From an uncultured Lachnospiraceae bacterium (lineage in GTDB: Bacteria; Bacillota; Clostridia; Lachnospirales; Lachnospiraceae), in NCBI GenBank assembly GCA_937920345.1, contig CALGVA010000062.1, forward strand, positions 1-64,000: 64,000 nt of DNA, given 5' to 3'. The position numbers and the translations under genes were made by a program. The notes beneath the pieces are model-generated. The model did no database searches, was not told the origin of the DNA, and saw nothing but the letters and a program-made list of their open reading frames with translations. Every line of letters begins with the position of its first letter. Position 1 is the first letter of the stretch. Of this stretch, positions 45,101 to 51,514 are shown in pieces.

Positions 45101-46082
45101 TGATTGCCGGAATGGATGTGATCTCTCCTGCATTCCACCCCGTCTCTTCACTTAAGTCCATAACGATATGAAGCTTGCTGTAACCGCTTACCTCATCCTG
45201 CACCAGATCTTTGGAGGCAAAGTCATACAGCTGCCCGCCGCCTTCCGTCCAGGTCCAGTTATCGCCCACCTTAAGTACCGCCTTCGCCTTCATGGTTCCG
45301 ATATCGCTTACCCCGCCGTCATCTGTGATATGCGGGAAATACACGTCATAACTCAGTGTCATCTTCTCCGTAATTTCTGCCGTATACGCGGGAGATAACA
45401 TAATCTGCGTCTGGAAAATATCTGTCCAGGCATCAGCCCCTGACAGGTCCACATCATATTCAACTGCCATATTGCCATCAGCTAACTGCGCTATGGTGCC
45501 TGTTCCTGCATCGCCGGAGATCTCGGTTCCCAACGTCTGAGAATCAAAATTCTCCTCGAAGATCGTCTTACCCTCTATCGTCTCATCTTCACTCTGCACG
45601 GATGCATAATAAACCTTCCCCTCCACCTCTACAGGCTTCTTCTCAGGTTCTTCAGACTCCTCATCTTCTTCATCTTTCTTGTCGTCTGTTTTTACATCGG
45701 TCTCTTCCGGATCATCTGCGCCATCCGCATCATCCTTTGCTTCCGGATCTTCCTCCTGATCAGGATTCTCCATGTCATCTTTCGACTTATCGGGATCTTC
45801 TTTATCTTCTCCCGCCTCACTTTCCCCGTCCTGATCCGTCTGGCTCTCATCCGCCGGTTTATCCTGCGCGGAATCCTCATCCGGAGAATCTTCACCTTCT
45901 GTATCTGTCGGTTCTGTCACTACTTCGGAAGTCTGATCGGTTGTTTCCTCTTGAACAGTCATTCCTTCTTCCTGTGCCATAGCCGTAACAGAAAGTTGAG
46001 GAGCCGAGGTTGCCATAACCGCCGCTGCAAGTGCGATGGACAGACCACGTTTACATGCTCTTCTCATTTTTCCTATTACCAT
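39141..46082 (-). CDS. Giant secreted multidomain GH26 beta-mannanase
   Basis: A 2313-residue extracellular enzyme. In order: signal peptide (1-36, ends AMA), an extremely acidic linker (about 37-165), three closely related binding modules (about 170-352, 366-540, 552-742, each with an ADGNMA(V/I)EY-type and a CLAGDVS..GK.YLDNVV-type element), a fourth, divergent module (about 752-920), a GH26 catalytic domain (about 968-1365; acid/base Glu1162 in RPFHENTG, nucleophile Glu1272 in AITETG), an Ig-like domain (about 1385-1482), a further carbohydrate-binding-like module (about 1490-1668), and seven Ig-like repeats of 80-110 residues to about 2290. No LPXTG, SLH or C-terminal helix is seen, so attachment is unexplained. 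Roseburia-type gut bacteria use GH26 surface mannanases on dietary mannan; this should act likewise. Confidence 0.9.
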   Translation of the reverse strand: MVIGKMRRACKRGLSIALAAAVMATSAPQLSVTAMAQEEGMTVQEETTDQTSEVVTEPTDTEGEDSPDEDSAQDKPADESQTDQDGESEAGEDKEDPDKSKDDMENPDQEEDPEAKDDADGADDPEETDVKTDDKKDEEDEESEEPEKKPVEVEGKVYYASVQSEDETIEGKTIFEENFDSQTLGTEISGDAGTGTIAQLADGNMAVEYDVDLSGADAWTDIFQTQIMLSPAYTAEITEKMTLSYDVYFPHITDDGGVSDIGTMKAKAVLKVGDNWTWTEGGGQLYDFASKDLVQDEVSGYSKLHIVMDLSEETGWNAGEITSIPAIIPCLAGDVSTYKGKLYLDNVVLKDTSAPSGEEKPGDGDVVLYQSNFDDQTADTKLASGTVKQLADGNMAIEYSADLSASTEWTNMFQADSFSLDTPYNAAEAEKMNMSYDVYFPVDADATNTLDTVKAQAVLRNGDNWDWDQASEMPPYTKADLVSGDVTGYQKLHVSIDIQEGSGWTLADLTDIRAFTPCLAGDVSHYNGKMYLDNVVLTATPASSEEENPGNTEDMIYENDFNTETDASFVGADNGEPTPALAELAPGNKAVKYTVSLTDSGSWETIFKAQINLPQAYTKPVSDKVVMSYDVYFPETSVTENFKTIKAQAALKVGEDWTWVDQRSWPAITADTLIDSDVDGYKKFHVEIDMNNFQTWDGSGNVDYPFADITPIKTVIPCLGGDSSGYVGDVYLDNLVVKAVNESGGDLPDVEGDLVLDLDASAWKVSPGYQYTGESKLENKTIGDKKFLAATVDFSNDTDKGWSEPKFDYTHAEIVPSLKGYNAFVADVYYKPANKTAGSFGHKLFAQSPSTGKGTINDDAALPAGEPVELAGLEGYYKAEFVLEKKFEGDFQNLTFSIVGKNTDYAGDIYFDNMRFTKLTTPEIYVDSTILPNKGPGIQVVDEGRSIQTASGQKVAIAENVALVDAKAIDATKNLYAYLKAVGESDSVIFGHQNDTHHKAGSLGDAFSSSDTRDVTGSIAGVVGIDTLSLTGNEASSWDTPEADRIAKVAAITREAAGEGAIVTLSAHMPNFGLIDERVKKFGEAAGTETDGEKVGYWSVNGEKQYNFSGYTPGTTSGNIVSRIMPGQDLNYLYTDYLDMIADYAKAVEGDGITILFRPFHENTGSWFWWGAAFCDEQAYINLFRYTVDYLKETRGVHNMLYVYGPGSEAANVTEYSARYPGDAYVDMIGYDLYHQMPTQANEAGYLASVKKQNGILKDFAQKHGKLYAITETGVADKDKSGADIALKRSGNEVPDWYMQLLDQISEDGGISYFLVWANFSENGSFYLPYVVEKKENGILYGHEMLDEFIRFYNDGRSVFATDMNSGYTKVSGVTNTTQATQVSGYITAPQSGDRLLPDEGNTRIAAKISGIDPKAEGVSVEFIVSSEYDEVVLKAEYNEQTAVWEANLKDSALIGMGVAMGKISLYVNSDKISEITARFNMVEQEQNDMIPEDFEGYNGNSQQLGIAWATNKASGSEIALSLTNDSEKVFGGDYGLQMDVTLAAADAWAGATKSFAADWSAGNALEFYTIPEVYGQKVVVQVTAANQVFETYLQEYAGYTDHAAKGYPVKVTIPFSAFTGRDNKDAKFDPTAVQSIGLWCNAIAKEGVTFPLETTLYYDELKIVTTDKTTVDIQGTIKEGIWFKEIPDQVYTGKAIKPELQVYDDAKLLTLKKDYTVTYKNNTKAGQADIFIKGKGNYAETIEGHFTILPKAIEELDISVPDYLIVNGREQKIAVTVKDGKKKLGTKNDYDQTITFVPDTAASAAENAEGTEVEKAKDAGIYNIEISMKNNYAGKVTIPCRMVEGKELLSKAKVTLPSNTLDYRDGMAVEFDDPTGIIVKLAGKVVPQKAEDGTTDNYRISYENNREVGTAKVVITAGENSKYVGSCSKTFSIKGATFSTGTVEITGFQTKLPYTGKTVRQNVEITDKVSGEVLERNKDYNITYLKNLNAGKATMTITGLKKYSGTIKKTFTIDKAVLTTDMVQHKEMSVRQNRAGVTPDVEMIYEGKTLVRDVDYKLTYTGNKNTTSETKKAYINIVGKGNFKGSLNKAVELKIEPKSWDSNEITVEIPDMKYSSNKAEYKPNPVVYDNGVKLSKDKDYTVEYASNKKSDITEFTADGTFAPTGHTAQVIITLTGPDYTVTKAEASAAEESTESVDESKRTFTFRIIGKLISKAKISVKPDKVQYFSQYGTRPGKEDLIVTYENEPVTDDEYDIVSYSKNDKKGKATLVIQGKGQYGGTKKVTFTIKARDMKANFADAVKEIMATMMEVFE

Positions 46083-46450
46083 TTCTTACCTTCTCCCTTC
46101 TATATTGGCATCTACGAGTGCAAATAATAATATAAGTTTAAAGTAGCATATAATTTACCTAATACATATTGATTTTTTAGCTTAATTTTAAGATTATTTT
46201 TTGTTTATATCTCACAAAGACCCCTTATTATCTAACATTTTAATATATGATTTTTGCCAAACGTATTTGTATATTGACTTTCATTTGTGGATTTTTCGTA
46301 ATTTTTTGATTTTTGTATGTTTGTCTTTTTTATAAGTTTTCATACAATTTTGATTAGTTTATTTTAGCTTATATATATTTTATTTTGCTTAATATTTAGC
46401 TTTATACTCTTTTCAAAATATTGATCAGGCAGTATTTCATTTATCCGGAC
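46083..46450. other. Long AT-rich leader/promoter region of the mannanase gene
   Basis: About 370 bases, markedly more AT-rich than the surroundings, with no ORF. TTAGCTT recurs three times (46178-46184, 46374-46380, 46396-46402). Minus-strand -35/-10 candidates are all weak (for example TTGGCA near 46260 with no good -10), which suggests activator-dependent expression or a long untranslated leader. Confidence 0.4.
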
Positions 46451-46475
46451 AAAAAAAGAACGCCCGCAGGCGTTC
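46451..46475 (-). terminator. Terminator of the YtrA-type operon
   Basis: GAACGCC (46458-46464) pairs with GGCGTTC (46469-46475) around CGCA; on the minus strand seven T follow (46451-46457). Confidence 0.88.
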
Positions 46476-46486
46476 CCTCATTCCTT

Positions 46487-47431
46487 CTATATGCTTTTTG
46501 GTTTTGTAAGAAAATGTACCCCGGCAGTGATCAGAACGGAGGCTGCGAGTACCCAGATATACAACAGCAGTTTGGGAATATTTTCATATGTGCCGTAAAA
46601 TACATAACATCCTTCTGCGAAAATGATTCCCATCATAATCCGGTGTACGGCGGGAGAGGCGTAAAACCCGTTCCTTGCATAATCTTTATTCCGGTCTGCA
46701 ATATAAGATAAGATGATAAAAGCGGCCGCCATGACTGCCCAGAACAACCAGCACCAGACACGGTGGTCAAGCAGGTTATCCCAATACCACCCCAGGCAGC
46801 GGCCGGCTGATACATACATTGCCAGTTCCACTACAATAAATGTAAAAATTGTTCCCGCAATATGGTTTGTCAGTCTTCTGCATAAGATCAAAAGGGAGAT
46901 GTGCAGCATAAATATGATCCCTGTTTTCACAGCATAAGACCAGAAAGAATCCGTTCCTTCAAAATCTTCGAAAACAATGCCCTCCTTTTTTTCCAGATAC
47001 AGCATGTTCAGTCTGAGCAGAACCATCTGAATCATAGCGGGCACCCCTATTGTAATCAGACCGCTTACATAATAATATGTAAGCCTGCTGCGGGATTTCA
47101 CCGGAAAAAGATTCATCACTTCCTCACGGTTTTTTGTCTCCTGTAACAGCATCCTGACTGCCTGACCGGCAAACGATACTCCCAGTATTCCTGTCATCAT
47201 CATCCAGATTATATCGACAGGAAGCCAGACTTTGTTCAACTCCCCGGCCAGTTTTTCCGCCTCCGGGTGCTCGCTGCAAAACACGATTGCCTGGCGCACG
47301 CTTTCCCTTGTCTCATTAAGAAAATCTCCCATTACATTGAATGTCATATAGGCTGTTAACCCCAGCATGATCAGTGCCATGATCAGCCAGTAAATACTAT
47401 CTCTCTTACATAATCTTTTCATATCTCTCAT
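46487..47431 (-). CDS. ABC transporter membrane subunit of a YtrA-type operon
   Basis: A 314-residue polytopic protein with eight or so hydrophobic segments, starting with a short basic MRDMKRLCKRDSIYW segment and a helix. An extracytoplasmic loop of about 45 residues follows the first helix. The family of large-loop permeases encoded after a GntR regulator and an ATPase is known from ytr operons induced by cell-wall antibiotics. No closer family assignment is possible from sequence. GGAAG lies before the ATG, and a terminator follows the gene. Confidence 0.8.
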   Translation of the reverse strand: MRDMKRLCKRDSIYWLIMALIMLGLTAYMTFNVMGDFLNETRESVRQAIVFCSEHPEAEKLAGELNKVWLPVDIIWMMMTGILGVSFAGQAVRMLLQETKNREEVMNLFPVKSRSRLTYYYVSGLITIGVPAMIQMVLLRLNMLYLEKKEGIVFEDFEGTDSFWSYAVKTGIIFMLHISLLILCRRLTNHIAGTIFTFIVVELAMYVSAGRCLGWYWDNLLDHRVWCWLFWAVMAAAFIILSYIADRNKDYARNGFYASPAVHRIMMGIIFAEGCYVFYGTYENIPKLLLYIWVLAASVLITAGVHFLTKPKSI

Positions 47432-47476
47432 TATTTGCTTCCTTTCTGCACTGCTTTTATCTCCTTGTTATGCCGG

Positions 47477-48367
47477 TCAACTGTCCGCCCTCTGTACGTA
47501 TCGTGTTTTCAAGAATGTGTAAACCTCCTCCAGTGTAACCTGCCGTGCGGAATAATCTGATATACCCATCCTCTCCAAAATACGCTCATTCCCGGCCCGC
47601 TCTCCCACGGTGTAAAACTCGGACAGGGTCCCGATTCTGGAAGACTCGTGAAGGATCTTTCCAAACCCGTTCTGATCCGCTGTCTTCTGCGGCAAAACCC
47701 CTTGCCATTTCTGCACGCTCTCCAAAAATTCATCCACGGACCTCTGGGCAAAGCACTCGCCTGCTTCCATCATGGAAACTTTATCACACATTTGCTCCAC
47801 AGCTGCCAGATCATGGCTGGAAAAAAGCACCCCGATCCGACCCCGCTCCACCTCCTCAATCAGAATATCCCGGAACAGCCTTCTGCCCTCTGCATCCATA
47901 CCGCTCTCCGGCTCATCCATGATCAGATACGCCGGCTGCTGCGCAATCGCTAATATAAAATTTAATTTTGCCCTCTGTCCTTTAGACAGGGTACCAATGT
48001 TCTTTTTACAGTTAAGTCCGAACCGCCACGCAAGATCATCAAACTTCTCCCCGGAAAATGTGTCATAGAAATTCCGGTAATATGCTGCCATTCCCGCCAC
48101 AGAATAGATGTTTACAAAGTCAAGCTGCTCAGACACATACGCCACCTTTTTCTTCACTTCCGGATTATCATATATATCCTGCCCTTCATATTGTATTGTG
48201 CCCTGAGCAGGACTGTAGATTCCTGCCGCACATTTTAACAAGGTTGTTTTACCGGCGCCGTTGGAGCCGATCACACCGTGAATCTCACCTCTCTGAATGC
48301 ATATGTTGATATCATGGATTACGGGCCGGTCATTATAGCCTTTCTGTAAATTCTTAATCTCTAACAT
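47477..48367 (-). CDS. ABC transporter ATP-binding protein of a YtrA-type operon
   Basis: A 296-residue ATPase: Walker A GSNGAGKTTLLK, signature LSKGQRAKLNF, Walker B LIMDEPESGMD with the H-loop SSHD. The Ser in PESG replaces the common Thr-Gly, typical for YtrB-like ATPases. The last ~90 residues form a C-terminal extension. It lies between the GntR regulator and the permease gene, 45 bases before the latter. Confidence 0.92.
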   Translation of the reverse strand: MLEIKNLQKGYNDRPVIHDINICIQRGEIHGVIGSNGAGKTTLLKCAAGIYSPAQGTIQYEGQDIYDNPEVKKKVAYVSEQLDFVNIYSVAGMAAYYRNFYDTFSGEKFDDLAWRFGLNCKKNIGTLSKGQRAKLNFILAIAQQPAYLIMDEPESGMDAEGRRLFRDILIEEVERGRIGVLFSSHDLAAVEQMCDKVSMMEAGECFAQRSVDEFLESVQKWQGVLPQKTADQNGFGKILHESSRIGTLSEFYTVGERAGNERILERMGISDYSARQVTLEEVYTFLKTRYVQRADS

Positions 48368-48478
48368 CTGTTTTTCCTTTCCGATACAATGCCTTCTGAA
48401 ATCATACTGCTCTGTTTTACATTCCTTCGCTGCATATTTACATTACATTTACGAGACCGTAGTTCTTATAGAATATCC

Positions 48479-48850
48479 TCAGATGGAATGGTAAATTTCC
48501 CTTACCATCTTCACTACATCATTCTCGGAATAGTTCATTCGCTTCAACTCGATGACCTCACTCTGGATTTTTCTTCGTATTCTGTCCAGTTCCTCCTCGT
48601 TAAGCGCCACATCCGGCATAGTGCTGATAAAGGTTCCCTTAGCCCGGATCGTTTCAATCACCTTCTGCCGTTCCAATTCCTGATAGGCTTTCGCCACTGT
48701 GGACGGTGTAATGTTCAGCAGCTGCGCCATCTTCCGCACAGACGGAATGGAATCTCCCGGTCTTAAATGCCTTTTGAGAACAAGCAGTTTAATCTCTTCT
48801 ATAATTTGCTCGTAGATGGGTTTTTTGCTATGGTAGTCAAGTTCAATCAT
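48479..48850 (-). CDS. GntR family regulator, YtrA subfamily
   Basis: A 123-residue repressor made of a winged helix (about 10-75: IYEQIIEEIKLLVLKRHL, SVRKMAQLLNITPSTVAKAY) and a short C-terminal dimerisation helix pair, the YtrA layout without a large effector domain. YtrA proteins repress their own ABC operon and respond to cell-wall-active compounds. Candidate operators lie just downstream of its promoter at 48928-48961, consistent with autorepression. The following ATPase gene is 111 bases away in the same direction. Confidence 0.92.
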   Translation of the reverse strand: MIELDYHSKKPIYEQIIEEIKLLVLKRHLRPGDSIPSVRKMAQLLNITPSTVAKAYQELERQKVIETIRAKGTFISTMPDVALNEEELDRIRRKIQSEVIELKRMNYSENDVVKMVREIYHSI

Positions 48851-48927
48851 ACGATCGCCTCCCGGGCCGGATACTTTGGGTCATTTATGCATTATATTCT
48901 GGTTCTGCCCATGTAAAATATTATTTC

Positions 48928-48961
48928 ACTGTATTGTCTGTATTGCTTTATCTAGTACAGT
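48928..48961. promoter_or_regulatory. Candidate YtrA-type operator
   Basis: ACTGTA (48928-48933) and TACAGT (48956-48961) form an inverted repeat; inside it CTGTATTG is repeated directly (48929-48936 and 48938-48945). The site lies between the -10 box and the GntR start codon, where a bound repressor would block transcription. Confidence 0.55.
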
Positions 48962-48962
48962 T

Positions 48963-48991
48963 AATATATAATAAATATTTTTTGCTGTCAA
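48963..48991 (-). promoter_or_regulatory. Sigma-A promoter of the GntR-ABC operon
   Basis: Minus strand TTGACA (48986-48991), 17-base spacer, TATATT (48963-48968): a near-consensus promoter about 110 bases upstream of the GntR start codon, as expected for a repressor-controlled operon. Confidence 0.8.
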
Positions 48992-49014
48992 GAAAGAACT
49001 TATAAATCTGGCAA

Positions 49015-49048
49015 ACAAAAAAGACCCGAACCGCAAGGTTTAAGTCTT
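49015..49048 (-). terminator. Terminator after the GH13 alpha-glucosidase gene
   Basis: AAGACCCGAACC (49021-49032) pairs with GGTTTAAGTCTT (49037-49048), with two G-U pairs and one mismatch, and on the minus strand a run of T follows (49015-49020). Confidence 0.75.
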
Positions 49049-49090
49049 TTCTGTCATACTGCCGTTTTTTTCTAATCCTGTTTCTTCAAT

Positions 49091-51220
49091 CTATTCAAAC
49101 TGCAGGAAACTCTTAAGCGTCGGGTCCTCATACCGCAGGATAATCGCCGATGTAGCCGGCAGCGTAATGGAAACCTTGCCGGATATGACCGGATACTCTT
49201 TCTCCTCTGTCGAATACCCGTCCGCAGTAGTCAGCATAAGCTGTTTCATCATACATTCTTTCGGAACACCCAGATACCACACACCCATTTCTTTGGTGAT
49301 CTCATGATCATTGTTATTGACCAGAATCACAGACTGTCCCTGTCTCGTAAACCTGCCGTATCCGATGACGTTATAATCCGCCTCCATATATTTCAACGAA
49401 CCTGTCAGAAATTCCTTATGCTCTTTGTGGATCCTGATGATCTCCCTGTGAAACTCTATCAATTCATGATCTTCATGTCCCCACGGATAGGTACGTCTGT
49501 TATCCGGGTCGGTAAACCCGCATACGCCTGCCTCATCCCCGTAATAGATCGTCGGTGCGCCGGGCCACGTCATCTGGATCACTACCGCCTCCCGCATGAC
49601 GGCTTTATTCACTCCTGCGTTTGCCGCCTCGGGTCCCAGTGTATTCGTTCTGCCGACTCTCCTGTTCGTCCTGGTCAGGAACCGTGAATGATCATGATTA
49701 GACAACTCATTCATGGCTACCTGCAGAGACGGTGTTGTAAAGCTCGCGCTGTGATGCTGCATCGCCCCCCAGAAGCTGTCGGCATTGCCTCTTAAGTCTT
49801 CCCGGTAGTCGTCACTGTGCTTCTGCATACCCGTCAGGAACCAGGTCACCGGCTCCATAAAGGCATCATAGTTCATGACCGTATCCCACTCATCACCCTG
49901 CAGCCAGTCCACCGGACTGCCGTAATGCTCCGCCAGTATGATAGCTTCGGGATTTACCATCTTTACGGTCTTGCGGAACTCTTTCCAGAAATAGTGATTA
50001 AATTCGGGAGAATGCCCTAAGTCCGCCGCCACATCAAGTCTCCAGCCATCCACGTTATACGGCGGGGATACCCATTTTCTCGCAATATATAATACATAGT
50101 CCACCAGATGTCTGGAGTTTTCATAATTGAGCTTCGGAAGCGTATCATGTCCCCACCACCCGTCATAAGATCCGTTATACGGCCATCTGTGGCTGTCATG
50201 AAACTGAAAATACTCATGGTATGCGCTGTCCTGAGTAATATAAGCGCCCTTCTCATACCCCTCCGCGTGTTCATAGATCCTCTCTCTGTCCATCCATTTG
50301 TTAAAAGACCCGCAGTGATTGAACACGCCGTCCAGAATAACCTTCATGCCCCTTCTGTGCGCTTCCTTCACCACCTCCGCAAACAGTGCGTTACTCGCCT
50401 CTAAATTATCCTTATTGGATACCCGGTCTATATATCGGGTTGCAAAGCGGTTTTCATGCTGATCGTGTGCAAGCAGTTCTCCTTCATCATGAACAATCTT
50501 TCCGAAATGAGGATCTATATAGTCATAATCCTGAATATCATATTTGTGGTTGGAAGGAGATACAAACAACGGATTAAAATAAATCACATCCACACCGAGA
50601 TCCTGCAGATAATCCATCTTATCCAGTACCCCCTGCAGATCGCCGCCGTAGAACTCCCTGACACCCATTGTTGCGGGATACTTATCCCAGTTCTCCACCT
50701 TGACCGTCTTATCCCCGATGTACTGATACTCATTCGTCAGCACGTCGTTCGCGGGATCGCCGTTATAGAAGCGGTCCACGTAAATTTGATAAAATACCGC
50801 ACCCTTAGCCCAGTCCGGCGTCTTAAAGCCCGGAATCAACCGGAAATGATAATACACATTGATGTCCTTGCAGACGCCTCGCGTGTCATAATAACAGACG
50901 ATCTTCCCCGCCTGCACTTCAAAATAGTAAACCAGCTTCTCATTCTCCAACTGGATCGAATAAGAATAGTAATCAAAGTAATCATCCGTTTCCGTTTTAA
51001 GCATAAGGTGTTTCTCACCCTTACTCACGATAAACACCCGGTCAATATTATTTCTCGCGGACCGGAAATGTATGTTGACCTCTCCGTATGCACTCGGTTC
51101 GGGCGGGCATACATAATCCTCCGTCATATCTGAAAAAAGAGCCTTTCTATTAAAGACCGGTCGCATGGAGGACATATACTGCTGATTCTTCTCTGCTTTT
51201 TGAAATTGACTGATGTCCAT
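49091..51220 (-). CDS. Intracellular GH13 alpha-glucan hydrolase (neopullulanase/cyclomaltodextrinase type)
   Basis: A 709-residue enzyme without signal peptide. The N-terminal ~130 residues form a CBM34-like beta domain; the barrel then begins with AVFYQIYVDRFYNGDP. GH13 motifs are DGVFNH, DGWRLDVA (nucleophile Asp), ILAEHYG (acid/base Glu) and SNHDHSR (third Asp). The set resembles GH13 subfamily 20 enzymes, which cleave maltodextrins, cyclodextrins and short pullulan pieces in the cytoplasm. It would finish the products of the surface pullulanase. GGGGAGGG precedes the ATG by ten bases. Own promoter and terminator, so a single-gene unit. Confidence 0.92.
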   Translation of the reverse strand: MDISQFQKAEKNQQYMSSMRPVFNRKALFSDMTEDYVCPPEPSAYGEVNIHFRSARNNIDRVFIVSKGEKHLMLKTETDDYFDYYSYSIQLENEKLVYYFEVQAGKIVCYYDTRGVCKDINVYYHFRLIPGFKTPDWAKGAVFYQIYVDRFYNGDPANDVLTNEYQYIGDKTVKVENWDKYPATMGVREFYGGDLQGVLDKMDYLQDLGVDVIYFNPLFVSPSNHKYDIQDYDYIDPHFGKIVHDEGELLAHDQHENRFATRYIDRVSNKDNLEASNALFAEVVKEAHRRGMKVILDGVFNHCGSFNKWMDRERIYEHAEGYEKGAYITQDSAYHEYFQFHDSHRWPYNGSYDGWWGHDTLPKLNYENSRHLVDYVLYIARKWVSPPYNVDGWRLDVAADLGHSPEFNHYFWKEFRKTVKMVNPEAIILAEHYGSPVDWLQGDEWDTVMNYDAFMEPVTWFLTGMQKHSDDYREDLRGNADSFWGAMQHHSASFTTPSLQVAMNELSNHDHSRFLTRTNRRVGRTNTLGPEAANAGVNKAVMREAVVIQMTWPGAPTIYYGDEAGVCGFTDPDNRRTYPWGHEDHELIEFHREIIRIHKEHKEFLTGSLKYMEADYNVIGYGRFTRQGQSVILVNNNDHEITKEMGVWYLGVPKECMMKQLMLTTADGYSTEEKEYPVISGKVSITLPATSAIILRYEDPTLKSFLQFE

Positions 51221-51278
51221 AATCGCGGCACCCTCCCCAACTCGAAAAATATCTTATATATATTACTGCGCACATTTT

Positions 51279-51307
51279 ATTTTATACTATATATTGTGGA
51301 TATTCAA
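51279..51307 (-). promoter_or_regulatory. Promoter of the GH13 gene
   Basis: Minus strand TTGAAT (51302-51307), 17 bases, TAAAAT (51279-51284), giving a leader of about 50 bases. Confidence 0.55.
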
Positions 51308-51333
51308 GAATTTTAGACCATTTCACACAAAGT

Positions 51334-51365
51334 AAAAAAGACAGCTTCGTAAAACTGTCTTTTTT
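51334..51365. terminator. Bidirectional terminator downstream of ftsH
   Basis: AAAAAAGACAG (51334-51344) pairs with CTGTCTTTTTT (51355-51365), with T-runs in both directions. It lies about 150 bases beyond the ftsH stop; the DNA between (51366-51514) has no ORF and several TATAAT-like hexamers but no complete promoter. Confidence 0.75.
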
Positions 51366-51514
51366 AGAGAAGGTATTTCTTTCTTATGGGGTATAGCAAA
51401 AAACTATATAATGTATTGGGGGTTACAAGTAGTATAATAGCATAGCACCTGTCAGTCCACAATACTAAGGATTCACAAATATTACAATTTTTAATGTTGG
51501 TTTTTGTGCAATAC

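Noticed and set aside
45600..46000. Acidic stretch of the mannanase considered as an assembly artefact or low-complexity junk
   Set aside because: The frame is continuous from a good signal peptide through the linker into folded modules; acidic linkers are common in surface proteins.
51366..51514. Possible small RNA between ftsH and its terminator
   Set aside because: TATAAT-like hexamers lack matching -35 elements and no conserved structure is evident; it is more simply the 3' untranslated end of ftsH mRNA.
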